Both the position numbers and the translations under genes were made by a program. Shown here piece after piece: positions 18,280 through 28,113 of a stretch of DNA of 64,000 nucleotides (positions are counted from its first letter, which is position 1; each line of letters begins with the position of its first letter). The notes beneath the pieces are model-generated. The model searched no databases and was not told the DNA's origin. It saw nothing but the letters and a program-made list of their open reading frames with translations. This DNA is from Seonamhaeicola sediminis (GTDB taxonomy: Bacteria; Bacteroidota; Bacteroidia; Flavobacteriales; Flavobacteriaceae), in the NCBI RefSeq assembly GCF_004358095.2, contig NZ_SMZJ02000001.1, positions 310,001 to 374,000 of the forward strand. Direction: 5' to 3'.

Positions 18280-19416
18280 ATGGATTTTAAACTAATCATA
18301 AAAAAAATAAAACAAACGCTTTCAAAAGAAGATGAGAAAATTTTTAAGACTTGGTACAATGAATCACAGAGACATCGTGATTATTTTAAAAAAGTCCAAC
18401 GAAATTACAATAGGGGTATTGATACAGTCAATTTAGAAAAGGGATGGTATAAAATTTCAAAAAGAACTGATACTCAAAAAAGTGTTTTAAACCTTAAATA
18501 TGCTGCAGCTGTAGCCATGTTTATTTCTTTTGGAAGTTTGTGGTATTTCAATTCCTTTAAGGATAAATCCAAAATTCATCAGGAGTATGAGGTAGCCAAA
18601 GACAACACAATAAAAATAGGGACTGATAAAGCAACCTTAACACTAGATGACGGATCAAAAATAGCTTTGGAAAAGGGTATGGTTTATAATAATAACGAAG
18701 CCTCCAGTAATGGAGAACAACTTGTATATAAATCGGCAAAATCTATATCTAGTAATCTTGTCAGACAAAATACACTAACCATTCCAAGAGGAGGGCAATT
18801 CTATTTAGTACTTGCAGATGGCACTAAAGTTTGGATGAATTCTGAAACAAAGCTTAAATATCCAATAGACTTCACACCTAACAAGACCAGAGAAGTTGAA
18901 CTAGTTTATGGTGAAGCTTATTTTGAGGTGTCTCCAAGTACAAAACATAATGGTTCAGGTTTTATTGTGCATTCTGAAGGTCAAGATGTACAAGTACTAG
19001 GTACTCAGTTTAACATTAAAGCCTATAAAGATGAAAACACAATCTTTACTACCTTAGTTGAAGGAAAAGTACTAGTTGAGAATCTCGATAATCAATATCA
19101 AAAGTTGATACCAGGTGAGCAATCAAGTTTAAGCCTTGATTCTAAAAGTTTAAATGTTACTCAGGTAGACGTTTACAATCAAATATCATGGAAAGATGGC
19201 TTATTTAGTTTTAAAAACACCTCATTAAAAGAGATTACTAAAGTATTATCCAGATGGTACGATGTCTCAATAGTTTTTGAAGATCAAACAAAAGAAACTA
19301 TAGAGTTTAATGGTGTTTTCAGGAAAAACTCAAACCTAAAACAAATCTTAGATATTATTCAAAATACCAATGAAGTAAAATACCGTATAACCAATAAAAC
19401 TATAACTATGATATAA
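18280..19416 (+). CDS. FecR-family anti-sigma factor
   Basis: The 378-residue inner-membrane protein has a cytoplasmic N-terminal sigma-binding part (about 1-70) and one membrane segment at about 74-92 (YAAAVAMFISFGSLWYF). A periplasmic FecR domain follows at about 165-280 (LADGTKVWMNSETKLKYP, GEAYFEVS, VLGTQFNIKAY). A C-terminal DUF4974-like domain comes last (FKNTSLKEITKVLSRWYDV). It should sequester the ECF factor and be switched by the STN domain of the next gene's product. Confidence 0.95.
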   Translation: MDFKLIIKKIKQTLSKEDEKIFKTWYNESQRHRDYFKKVQRNYNRGIDTVNLEKGWYKISKRTDTQKSVLNLKYAAAVAMFISFGSLWYFNSFKDKSKIHQEYEVAKDNTIKIGTDKATLTLDDGSKIALEKGMVYNNNEASSNGEQLVYKSAKSISSNLVRQNTLTIPRGGQFYLVLADGTKVWMNSETKLKYPIDFTPNKTREVELVYGEAYFEVSPSTKHNGSGFIVHSEGQDVQVLGTQFNIKAYKDENTIFTTLVEGKVLVENLDNQYQKLIPGEQSSLSLDSKSLNVTQVDVYNQISWKDGLFSFKNTSLKEITKVLSRWYDVSIVFEDQTKETIEFNGVFRKNSNLKQILDIIQNTNEVKYRITNKTITMI

Positions 19417-19427
19417 TAACAAAAAAT

Positions 19428-19465
19428 GGGTGGTGTCTAGACCTGGAAAATTTAAACAACCACCC
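19428..19465 (+). other. Hairpin between anti-sigma and susC genes
   Basis: GGGTGGT at 19428-19434 pairs with ACCACCC at 19459-19465 around a 24-nt loop. It lies 12 bp after the anti-sigma stop and 50 bp before susC. It lacks a T-run, so it may be an mRNA-stability or processing element rather than a full terminator. Confidence 0.45.
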
Positions 19466-19514
19466 GAGATTCATTAAAAATCAATTAACTAATTATTAAC
19501 GAATATTCAAATTT

Positions 19515-22500
19515 ATGAAAACCAAGCTAAACTGGTGCTATTTTTCACATCTAAAAGCGCCTCTACTTTTTACCATGAAAGTTCTTATCTTTTTCTTTTC
19601 ATTCTTAACTTTTGCCTTAAGCACTGAAAATGGATTTTCTCAAGATGAAAAAATCACCTTTCCTGAAAACACTACAATGTCCATTGAGGAGGTTCTTGAT
19701 GTTGTAAAAAAACAAACAGAATACAATTTTATTTATCGCTCAGGAAGTTTTGATAAAACTCCAAAAATTAAAGTTAAAAAAGGGGAAATCAAAATAGTTG
19801 ACCTGTTCAAAGAAATATCAAAACTAAGCAACTATAATTTTAAACTCACAAAAGAAGGCGCTATTTATGTTGAAGAGCCTGTTAAAGAATTAAGTACTAA
19901 AAAAGATATTCAAAAAACCGTAACGGGTACTGTAGTAGATAGCAATAACACTCCTTTACCAGGAGCAAACATTATTGAAAAAGGAACTAGTAATGGCGTT
20001 ACATCAGATTTTGATGGAAATTTTTCACTCAATGTATCATCAGATAGAGCGATACTTGTTATCTCTTACATTGGCTTTACTACCAAAGAAGTTACCGCCA
20101 ATACCTCTACTCCAATTACTATTAAACTTACAGAAAATGCCGCAGGTTTAGATGAAATTGTAGTTGTTGGATATGGTTCTAAAAGTAGAAAGAAAATCAC
20201 GTCGGCCATTTCTGAAGTAGATTTGAAGGGAGCTCAAGATATGCCAAATACTACAGCAGGTCAAGCCATGCAAGGTAGAGTCTCGGGTGTTATCATTAAT
20301 GATAATTCAGGAACACCCGGTGAAGCGCCTTCAATACGCGTTAGAGGTATTAGCTCTATTAATGCTGGAACCCAGCCATTAGTTGTTATTGATGGTTTCC
20401 CTATAGGGAACGGTATTCCTCAAAGTTTAAACCCAAGAGATATAGAATCAATCACAGTTCTAAAAGATGCAGCCTCAACATCCATTTATGGTGCCAGAGG
20501 TTCCAATGGTGTAATTTTAATTCAAACTATAAAAGCAAAAGAAGCTGAAACTCAATTTACCTATTCAGGTTCTACAGGTATTCAAAGTGTTCCAAATGGC
20601 TGGAGACCTAAAGTATTAAATGCTCGTCAATATGCTCAGTATAATGCAGAAAGGGTTGCAGAGCTTAATGATCGTAATGGCACAAACAACGCAGTTCCTC
20701 AAATTTACCTTGATGCTTTAAATGACCCTAATCTTAAAACTGTTGATTGGCAGGATTTCATTTTTAGAGATGCCCTATTCCAAGACCATAACGTCACTTT
20801 TAGAGGTGGCAACAGTAAATTTAAAGGAGCTGTGTCAGGAGGTTACCTAAGTCAAGAAGGCGTGCTTATTAACAGTGATTTTAAAAGATACTCCTTACGA
20901 ACAAATTTAGACGCCAATGTAAAAGATTGGTTAAAAGTTGGTTCCAACGTAGCCGTAGCATTTTCTGAGAATAACTTATTACCAGAAGATGGCTCTAGAG
21001 GTATTATAATGAAAGCAATAACTTCCAGTCCTCTAAAATCTCCTTACGATGAAAATGGAGACATTATCCCTTTTATAGCAGCAGATTCCCCGGGGTATTT
21101 TGCACGGGCTAATCCTGTTTTTGAGGCTTTAGAGCGTAAAAACAATACTATCCAAAGAGATATAAACGCAAGTATTAACCTCGACATTACAATATTACCT
21201 GGACTACATTATAAACCACAATTATACGGTCGTGTATTAACCACAGAACAAAATACCCTCACACCAACTACAATAGGGCAGTTTAGAATTGGTAACGCCT
21301 CCAACTTATCACCAGGAGCCCCTCCATTTGTAAATACCGCTACGAATTCAAAAAGAGACATAACAAACTGGGGGATTGATAACCTCCTAAGTTATGACAA
21401 CAAGTTTGGAGACCACTCCGTTAGCACATTATTAGGGTATACCGCACAAAAACAATCTGGTGAAAACACCAATGTTACAGGGAGAGGTTTTCCAAGTGAT
21501 GATGTTTTAAATTATCTTGAAGCTGCCGAAGTTACCGCTGCGGTGACCGATGGCAGCAATTGGTCTTTAGCTGCGTTTTTTGCGCGTGTGGGATATGACT
21601 ACAAATCTAAATACCTTTTGGAATTAAACTTTAGAAGAGAGGGATCCTCCAGATTTGGAGCTAATAACAAATACGGAAATTTCCCATCGGCTTCTGTTGG
21701 TTGGCGTGTCTCTGAAGAAGACTTCTTTCCTAAAGATGGTTTTATAAACGAACTAAAGTTTAGAGGAAGTTATGGTATTACAGGTAACTCCGCTATCGGT
21801 GATTTTGATCGTTTTGGAAACGTAATTTCTATTCCTAATGCAAATGATTTAAGTAATAATTTTAATTATGTTCTTAATGATAATATTGCTCTAGGGAAAT
21901 CTTTAACATCTTTACCGTCAAGCACATTACAATGGGAAACAAGTACTCAACTTGATATTGGAATGGAAATGGCATTATTTGATAGCGCGGTAAGCTTAAA
22001 TGTGAGCTATTTCAAGAAAACCACAGAAGATATGCTTTTTAATTTATCTATTCCAGCGGTTTCTGGCTTTGGCACTGTTAGAACCAATGTTGGTGAAATG
22101 GAAAACACAGGTTTAGATATAGAACTAGGAGCAAATCTATACAGTGGTGATGGTAATTTTTCATGGAATGGTAATTTAAATTTATCATTCCTAAAAAATG
22201 AGGTTACAGCATTGCCTGATGAAATTTCTGAAATCAACTCAAGGTTTAATGTTACCAGAGTAGGATTACCAGTTGGTTCGCTTAGAGGCTGGACCGTTGA
22301 TGGCATATTTACCACGCAAGCACAGTTAGATGATCCTAATTTAGGAGCTGCACCTGGCTCAAGAGACTTCGGAGCCTATATTTTTAGAGACATAAATGAG
22401 GATGGTACAATAGATGGTTTAGATCAGACAGATATAGGAAATCCACATCCTAAGGTCATACTTGGGTTTAATAATGTATTTAACTATAAGAATTTTTCAT

Positions 22501-22949
22501 TATCAGTTTTAGCAACAGGCATGTTTGGGTATGATATTTTACCACAAGCAAATGAAGTTTTATACAATGCAAAAGGTCGTTGGAACGTGAGTTCAAAGTT
22601 CTTGAACAGATTCATTTCACCAAGTGAACCCGGAGATGGTTTAATCCCTGGAATTCATTTTCGAAACACACATCAAGCGGGTACGCACTGGTTAGAAAAA
22701 GGTGATCACTTATGGATAAGAAATATCACCTTTGGTTATAAACTACCACAATCACTTATAGATAAAGTTAAATTTTTATCTGAAATGAGATTATTCCTCA
22801 GTGTACAAAATGCTGCTAAATTTACCAACTATAGTGGTTGGAATCCTCAAGTAAGTCGTTTTGGAAATAATGTACAACAGCTAGGTATTGATGAATTTGG
22901 ATACCCTACCAACAGAACATTTACGTTTGGTGCAAACATTAAATTTTAA
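19515..22949 (+). CDS. SusC-type TonB-dependent transducer with STN domain
   Basis: The 1144-residue protein has an export signal to about residue 43, then an STN domain at about 47-118 (MSIEEVLDVVKKQTEYNFIY). A CarboxypepD_reg domain follows at about 135-215 (GTSNGVTSDFDGNFSL), the linker DEIVVVGYGS, a plug (VLKDAASTSIYGARGSNGV) and a barrel ending FTFGANIKF. The STN domain is the contact to FecR-like anti-sigma factors, so this importer both transports and reports its substrate. It is followed 12 bp later by its SusD. Confidence 0.97.
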   Translation: MKTKLNWCYFSHLKAPLLFTMKVLIFFFSFLTFALSTENGFSQDEKITFPENTTMSIEEVLDVVKKQTEYNFIYRSGSFDKTPKIKVKKGEIKIVDLFKEISKLSNYNFKLTKEGAIYVEEPVKELSTKKDIQKTVTGTVVDSNNTPLPGANIIEKGTSNGVTSDFDGNFSLNVSSDRAILVISYIGFTTKEVTANTSTPITIKLTENAAGLDEIVVVGYGSKSRKKITSAISEVDLKGAQDMPNTTAGQAMQGRVSGVIINDNSGTPGEAPSIRVRGISSINAGTQPLVVIDGFPIGNGIPQSLNPRDIESITVLKDAASTSIYGARGSNGVILIQTIKAKEAETQFTYSGSTGIQSVPNGWRPKVLNARQYAQYNAERVAELNDRNGTNNAVPQIYLDALNDPNLKTVDWQDFIFRDALFQDHNVTFRGGNSKFKGAVSGGYLSQEGVLINSDFKRYSLRTNLDANVKDWLKVGSNVAVAFSENNLLPEDGSRGIIMKAITSSPLKSPYDENGDIIPFIAADSPGYFARANPVFEALERKNNTIQRDINASINLDITILPGLHYKPQLYGRVLTTEQNTLTPTTIGQFRIGNASNLSPGAPPFVNTATNSKRDITNWGIDNLLSYDNKFGDHSVSTLLGYTAQKQSGENTNVTGRGFPSDDVLNYLEAAEVTAAVTDGSNWSLAAFFARVGYDYKSKYLLELNFRREGSSRFGANNKYGNFPSASVGWRVSEEDFFPKDGFINELKFRGSYGITGNSAIGDFDRFGNVISIPNANDLSNNFNYVLNDNIALGKSLTSLPSSTLQWETSTQLDIGMEMALFDSAVSLNVSYFKKTTEDMLFNLSIPAVSGFGTVRTNVGEMENTGLDIELGANLYSGDGNFSWNGNLNLSFLKNEVTALPDEISEINSRFNVTRVGLPVGSLRGWTVDGIFTTQAQLDDPNLGAAPGSRDFGAYIFRDINEDGTIDGLDQTDIGNPHPKVILGFNNVFNYKNFSLSVLATGMFGYDILPQANEVLYNAKGRWNVSSKFLNRFISPSEPGDGLIPGIHFRNTHQAGTHWLEKGDHLWIRNITFGYKLPQSLIDKVKFLSEMRLFLSVQNAAKFTNYSGWNPQVSRFGNNVQQLGIDEFGYPTNRTFTFGANIKF

Positions 22950-22961
22950 AAAGAAGATACA

Positions 22962-24482
22962 ATGAAAATATATAATTCAATTTTAAGGTTAAGAAATGTG
23001 TTATTTCTTGTTATCGTTTTCGCTATTACTGGTTGTGACGAAGAGTTTTTAAACATACCACCCGAAACTTTTCAAACAGATGGTAATTTCTACAAAACTG
23101 AGGCAGATTTTGAACAAGCCACCATTGCTGTTTACTCTGCACTACAAAAATATGTAACAGATGCTTATATTCTCGAAGAAGTAAGATCTGACAATACCAT
23201 GCCTGATCAACTTCTTGATGGTGGTCAACTTGGTGGTAGCCGACAATTCAACTTTATAGATCGTTTCACTATGGATTCTGGAGCATTTTGGATAAATGTA
23301 TCCTGGACCTTAATATATGATACCATTAAAGATATTAACTTTACCCTATCTTTTTTAGAGGGTGCTGATCTTAATGAGGACTTTAAAAAGCGTACCGAAG
23401 CAGAACTTAAATTCTTTAGAGCTTATTTCTATTTTGTTGCTGTACGTTATTGGGGAGATACTCCCTTGGTATTAGAACCTATAACATCTCCAGAACAAGC
23501 ATTCGCAATCACCAGAACTCCTGCCGCTACAGTTTATGAGTCTATTATTTCTGATGCTAACTTTGCTGTGTCTGCTTTACCAACATCTTACTCTGGAAGC
23601 GATGTCGGGAGAGCTACTCAGGGAGCTGCAAGAATGTTACTAGCCAAGGTATATTTAACCAGACAAGACTATGCTAATGCCCAATCTCAGCTAAATAATA
23701 TTATTGGTTCTAATCAATATAGTTTACTAGATGATTATGCAGCAGTTTTTGACCCAACAAATAAAAACCATGATGAATCTATTTTTGAAGCACAATTCAA
23801 AGAAGGTCCAGAAGGTGAATCTAGTAGATTTATTTACACCTTTGCACCATTAGATTCTAGAGGTGTGGTTGTTGTAGGTCCCGATGGTGGCGGTGGAAGA
23901 AATATTCCCACTAACAGTATTGTTAATGCTTATGAGCCTAATGATTTAAGAAAAGATATCTCTATAGCCTATTTTGACAGAAACCCAAGTCCCGTTTGGT
24001 ATATTAAAAAATATGATAATGATTCTGATCCAGAATTTGCTAGAACACCTGATAATTGGCCAATTTACAGATATGCTGATGCTTTGCTTATGCAAGCAGA
24101 AGCAATCAACGAGCAGGGCTATCAAACCGACACACCTTTTAATTTACTTAACATGGTAAGAACACGTGCTGGTTTACCTACATTGACTCCTACAGATTTA
24201 CCTAATCAAGCCGCTTTTAGAGATGCTATTGCACACGAGAGACGAGTTGAACTAGCCTTTGAAAATCATCGTTGGTTTGATTTAGTAAGAACTGATAAAG
24301 CTGTTGAAGTAATGACTGCACATGGTGAAGAAGAACTTGCAAACCCAACTATGCCTTCATCAGATATTGTTGGTATAGAACCTGAGTCTTATATCATAAC
24401 AGCTGATGAGCTACTCTACCCTATCCCTATTAGAGAATTAGAAGTTAGTCCTAATTTACAGCCACAAAATCCTGGATATTAA
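22962..24482 (+). CDS. SusD/RagB family lipoprotein, partner of STN-SusC
   Basis: The 506-residue protein has its lipid Cys at 25 (FAITGC). SusD landmarks are the N-terminal TEADFEQATIAVYSAL, FFRAYFYFVAVRYWGDTPL, the TPR-like VGRATQGAARMLLAKVYL, and the C-terminal RYADALLMQAEAINE and HRWFDLVR. It should cap the SusC channel encoded just upstream and bind glycan at the surface. Confidence 0.95.
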   Translation: MKIYNSILRLRNVLFLVIVFAITGCDEEFLNIPPETFQTDGNFYKTEADFEQATIAVYSALQKYVTDAYILEEVRSDNTMPDQLLDGGQLGGSRQFNFIDRFTMDSGAFWINVSWTLIYDTIKDINFTLSFLEGADLNEDFKKRTEAELKFFRAYFYFVAVRYWGDTPLVLEPITSPEQAFAITRTPAATVYESIISDANFAVSALPTSYSGSDVGRATQGAARMLLAKVYLTRQDYANAQSQLNNIIGSNQYSLLDDYAAVFDPTNKNHDESIFEAQFKEGPEGESSRFIYTFAPLDSRGVVVVGPDGGGGRNIPTNSIVNAYEPNDLRKDISIAYFDRNPSPVWYIKKYDNDSDPEFARTPDNWPIYRYADALLMQAEAINEQGYQTDTPFNLLNMVRTRAGLPTLTPTDLPNQAAFRDAIAHERRVELAFENHRWFDLVRTDKAVEVMTAHGEEELANPTMPSSDIVGIEPESYIITADELLYPIPIRELEVSPNLQPQNPGY

Positions 24483-24529
24483 TACAAAAAATGTAAATTA
24501 AAACGCAAATTCAAGTATAACTGATAATA

Positions 24530-24556
24530 GGATGTTCGCTTTATATGGCGACATCC
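24530..24556 (+). terminator. Hairpin downstream of susD, possible weak terminator
   Basis: GGATGT-t-CGC pairs with GCG-ACATCC around a short A+T loop, 48 bp after the susD stop. There is no T-run, so termination is uncertain. Confidence 0.4.
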
Positions 24557-25016
24557 TGTAATCAGGTAAAAGAAAGTTAAGCAAATACGTGTAAAAAAGG
24601 CCCCGAAATTTACTAATAGTGCTACTTACAGACCAATAGCGCTGTAGAAGTAACATATAATACTAGACCCCAAGTGTAAACACTGCTAACTTAAATAGTT
24701 TTGCTGGAATAATTGTTAATTTTAAAAGCACAAAATTATTAATACCTTTTGCTTTCCTTTTAGAACATCGCTTTTTAACTCAACAAAACCATTAACTCAT
24801 GGGGTTTATAAAGGAATGCTGTAACTAAAGTAAAAGTATTCGTTAAAGACGATGTGATATGGTATACATTAATAATAAAAGGTACGTAGATATACACTGT
24901 AGATTAAAAAAATTTAGCCGCTAGTATAAAGAAGGAAGATTTAAAATTTTGAAAAGACAATGATGACTAGATAAAAACCCAAACTGAAAATTTGGAAAAA
25001 TTATGATGTATAAATC

Positions 25017-25136
25017 AAGTTAAACATCTATTTTGAACTTGACTCACTAGGGAATGGAAGTTGTGGCCTCAGACCTATGGAAAAGTATTGGTTAAAACCG
25101 CTTGCTGAAGAGTACCAATTCATAATAAAATTATAA
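25017..25136 (+). pseudogene. Relic of the C-terminus of a LacZ-type GH2 gene
   Basis: The frame from 25023 reads NIYFELDSLGNGSCG, then LRPMEKYWLKPLAEEYQF and a TAA at 25134. It aligns with the last 35 or so residues of the intact beta-galactosidase at 31170 ([15 protein letters not shown], then [18 protein letters not shown]). An in-frame stop lies just before the aligned part, and no upstream remainder is readable. The GNGSCG block is characteristic of the LacZ C-terminal domain. It differs enough from the intact copy to be an older, separate gene. Confidence 0.75.
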
Positions 25137-25155
25137 GTAAATTACAAATAGTTAG

Positions 25156-28053
25156 ATGAAAGAAACAATATTTTATATCCTATTGCTTGTGCCGTGTAAC
25201 TTTGCTTTTGCACAGGAATCACTTAACCTTTCAGGAGAATGGCAATTAAAACTTGATCCGCAGAAAAAGGGTATTGAAGAGCAGTGGTTTAAAGAAGTTG
25301 CATTCAATGAGGTGCTTCAATTTCCGGGTTGTATTCAAGAACAGGGCTTTGGTGAAGTACCTGGTCCAACGACAATTTGGTGGGATGGTGAAACTCTGGA
25401 AGGTTGGTTTAAAGAAAGGCCATGGTTGAGCGAGTACAGCAATGTTGAAAACTTTAAAACGCAAGCCTTTTTGGTGCCCGACCGATATTACATAGGTGCT
25501 GTATGGTTTAAGAAAGAAATTGAAATTCCAAGCAACTGGAACCAGGAAAATGGCGTTCTTTTTCTCGAACGCTGCCATTGGGAATCCCAATTGTGGGTCA
25601 ACGGCGAATTTGTAGGTTCAAATCGAAGTCTGGGTACTCCTCACGAATATCTATTAAAGAATTTACAAGCGGGAAAACATACCATTGTATTGCGAATTGA
25701 TAATTCCCCATTAGTGGATGTAGGTTCAAGGGCACATGCAACTTCTGACCAAACGGCTGGTACCTGGAACGGTATTGTGGGCAAAATGGAGTTAAGAAAG
25801 CAAGCTCCTATTAGCATCAAGTCTGTTCGCACCTTTCCAAATATTAGTGAAAAGTTGGTCAATGTTGAAGTTGAGATTGAGGGCTTACAAACGCTCAAAA
25901 AAGCCACCTGGGAAATTGAAGCGGATGCTAGAGGGTATAATGGAAATGGACACGATCCCACACCGCTTACTTTTTCGGGAGAGGTCGAAGCCGACTCCAA
26001 GATGCTTGTTCATTTAACCTATCCTTTGGGCGACGGAATGCAAGTATGGGATGAGTTTGATCCTAATTTGTATAACCTTTCCCTTAAATTAAGCGTTAAA
26101 CAGAAAAGAAAAATATTCTTGGACAGCTTTGCGCTTAATTTTGGAATGAAGGAGTTTAAGGTAGATGGCTCCCAATTTACAATTAATGGGATAAAAACGT
26201 TTATAAGAGGAAATGCAGATTGTGCTGTAATGCCCAAGACAGGTTATGCTCCAATGGATGTGGATGCATGGAAAAGGGTATGGCAAGTTTATAAAGATTT
26301 TGGACTGAATATGGCTCGCTTCCATTCGTGGTGTCCACCGCGTGCTGCCTTTGTTGCAGCCGATGAGATGGGGATTTACCTGGCACCGGAAGTCATGGAG
26401 TGGGCGTCTGTAACTACACAGGAACAGCTGGACTTTTTCCTTGAAGAGTCGAAAAAGATTTTAGACACCTATGGCAATCATGCCTCATTTATTCAAATGG
26501 GCTTAGGGAATGAAAAGGGAGGAAAACCCGAGATATTTAAAACATTGCTAGAGAATTGGAGAGCATGGGACAGTCGCCATTTATATACCATTAAGGCCAA
26601 TGCCAATTACGAAAAGCAAGGCTTTTGTAATGAGGGTGCCGATTTTGAAGTGCTCCGAAAGTCAGGGAAAGAGCCTACTGTGCCGGCTCGTTACCAGGCA
26701 GGTTGGCCTCCGAAACCTCAAAATTCAGCATTTATAAACAGGGCTCCTCAGACCGTTATCAATTGGCAGGAGGCGGTTAAAAGGGAGAAGCGCCCCATCA
26801 TTCAGCACGAAACAGCACAAATTTGTGCTTTCCCTGACATTGAATCCGAACTACCCAAATACACGGGTTATTTGAAAGCCACTTACCTCGAAATTGCCCG
26901 GGAACAAATGAAAGCAAAAGGCGTATATGAACAGCTACCAGAGTTCGTTGAAGCGTCGGGTAAATGGCAAGTCGCCCTTACCCGTGAAGAAATGGAAGCC
27001 GCCTACAGAACACCGGGTTTGGCGGGGTACCATTGGTTAGGATTAGCCGATTTTACCGGACAGCATACTGCACCGGTTGGTTTTACGGATGCTTTTTACG
27101 ATGCAAAATCGTATGTAAACCCTGAAGAAGTGGGGCAATGGAATGGCTCTACAGTTTTACTGGCCGCTATGCCTCAACGCATACTTACTTCTATCAACGA
27201 TTTTAAAGCGGATATTTTGGTGAGCCATTTTGGTAAAGAAAGCTTGGACTTGCAGGTTATTGCCGAATTGAAGAACGAAGCAGGAGAAGTGCTTAAGCGC
27301 TGGACACTTCCGCAAAAAACGATGACTCAGGGTAGTGGGCAAAAAGTGGGTGATATTTCAGTATTTAAGCTAGAAGTTCACCAAGCAAGCCGTTTGGTTT
27401 TGGAATTAAAATCTTCCGATAAACAATTTTTTAATACCTATGACTTGTGGGTATTTCCAAAGGTTCAGAAAATAGAAATACCTAAAAATATTGTCGTGGC
27501 GCAAGTTTGGGATGCCAATGTTCAGTCTCAATTAGAACAAGGAAAAACTGTTTTATTATTGCCTCAGCAGAAAGATTTAAAAGATCAATTACCCATTTGT
27601 TTTACCAACCATTACTGGACGAGTTTTGGTAAAAACGAAGGGCAGTCATCAGCAACAGGGGTGCTGTTTGATACTTCACACCCCATTTTTCGGGATTTCC
27701 CAACTGAGAAGCACATCAACTGGCAATGGTGGGATGTACTTACCTATGCACATCCTATGGTGTTGGATTCTTATGACTCGGAAGCAGCCTGGCCTAAAGA
27801 CTACCAATCGGCCATGCAGCCCATCGATAGTTGGAAAATCAACCGTAAACTATCACTTTTCACAGAAGCAAAAGTGGGGAATGGCAAATTGGTCATTTGT
27901 TCCATCGATATTGAAAATGATTTAGATAAACGCCCGGTAACAACCTTGCTACGCAATAATATATTGAAGTACATTTCTTCAGACGATTTCAATCCATCGA
28001 CTGAAGTGAGCGCAGAAATGGTAAAGGAAATTTTTATTAATGATGAAAAATAA
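25156..28053 (+). CDS. GH2-family exo-glycosidase
   Basis: The 965-residue protein has an export signal (FAFAQ at 16-20). The GH2 jelly-roll domain covers about 22-215 (SQLWVNGEFVG), then an Ig-like domain, then a TIM barrel from about 345. RGNADC, ARFHSWCPP, MGLGNE with acid/base Glu453 and IIQHETAQ with probable nucleophile Glu552 are visible. About 270 further residues form a C-terminal extension. It is a close paralogue of the protein at 58131, matching over nearly the full length. Base composition is visibly richer in G+C than the susCD genes before it. It begins a four-gene plus-strand cluster without the conserved CAG element. Confidence 0.9.
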   Translation: MKETIFYILLLVPCNFAFAQESLNLSGEWQLKLDPQKKGIEEQWFKEVAFNEVLQFPGCIQEQGFGEVPGPTTIWWDGETLEGWFKERPWLSEYSNVENFKTQAFLVPDRYYIGAVWFKKEIEIPSNWNQENGVLFLERCHWESQLWVNGEFVGSNRSLGTPHEYLLKNLQAGKHTIVLRIDNSPLVDVGSRAHATSDQTAGTWNGIVGKMELRKQAPISIKSVRTFPNISEKLVNVEVEIEGLQTLKKATWEIEADARGYNGNGHDPTPLTFSGEVEADSKMLVHLTYPLGDGMQVWDEFDPNLYNLSLKLSVKQKRKIFLDSFALNFGMKEFKVDGSQFTINGIKTFIRGNADCAVMPKTGYAPMDVDAWKRVWQVYKDFGLNMARFHSWCPPRAAFVAADEMGIYLAPEVMEWASVTTQEQLDFFLEESKKILDTYGNHASFIQMGLGNEKGGKPEIFKTLLENWRAWDSRHLYTIKANANYEKQGFCNEGADFEVLRKSGKEPTVPARYQAGWPPKPQNSAFINRAPQTVINWQEAVKREKRPIIQHETAQICAFPDIESELPKYTGYLKATYLEIAREQMKAKGVYEQLPEFVEASGKWQVALTREEMEAAYRTPGLAGYHWLGLADFTGQHTAPVGFTDAFYDAKSYVNPEEVGQWNGSTVLLAAMPQRILTSINDFKADILVSHFGKESLDLQVIAELKNEAGEVLKRWTLPQKTMTQGSGQKVGDISVFKLEVHQASRLVLELKSSDKQFFNTYDLWVFPKVQKIEIPKNIVVAQVWDANVQSQLEQGKTVLLLPQQKDLKDQLPICFTNHYWTSFGKNEGQSSATGVLFDTSHPIFRDFPTEKHINWQWWDVLTYAHPMVLDSYDSEAAWPKDYQSAMQPIDSWKINRKLSLFTEAKVGNGKLVICSIDIENDLDKRPVTTLLRNNILKYISSDDFNPSTEVSAEMVKEIFINDEK

Positions 28054-28113
28054 ATTAATGAATTTACATTATTTATGCAATTATAAATAAGTCACAAAAA
28101 AATAAATATAAAA

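Larger units (their letters stand above)
24483..25155. other. 673-bp degenerate region with gene relic
   Basis: No intact gene is present. It starts with a hairpin at 24530-24556 and ends with the C-terminal relic of a lacZ-type gene (25017-25136). The middle has short coding-like stretches broken by stops, for example TKVKVFVKDDVIWYT near 24830-24875. This looks like decayed coding DNA rather than a designed control region. Confidence 0.6.

Noticed and set aside
24551-24560. ACATCCTGTA as an eleventh copy of the CAG element
   Set aside because: It is part of a hairpin, lacks GGATA in the right context, and has no gene in the expected direction and distance.
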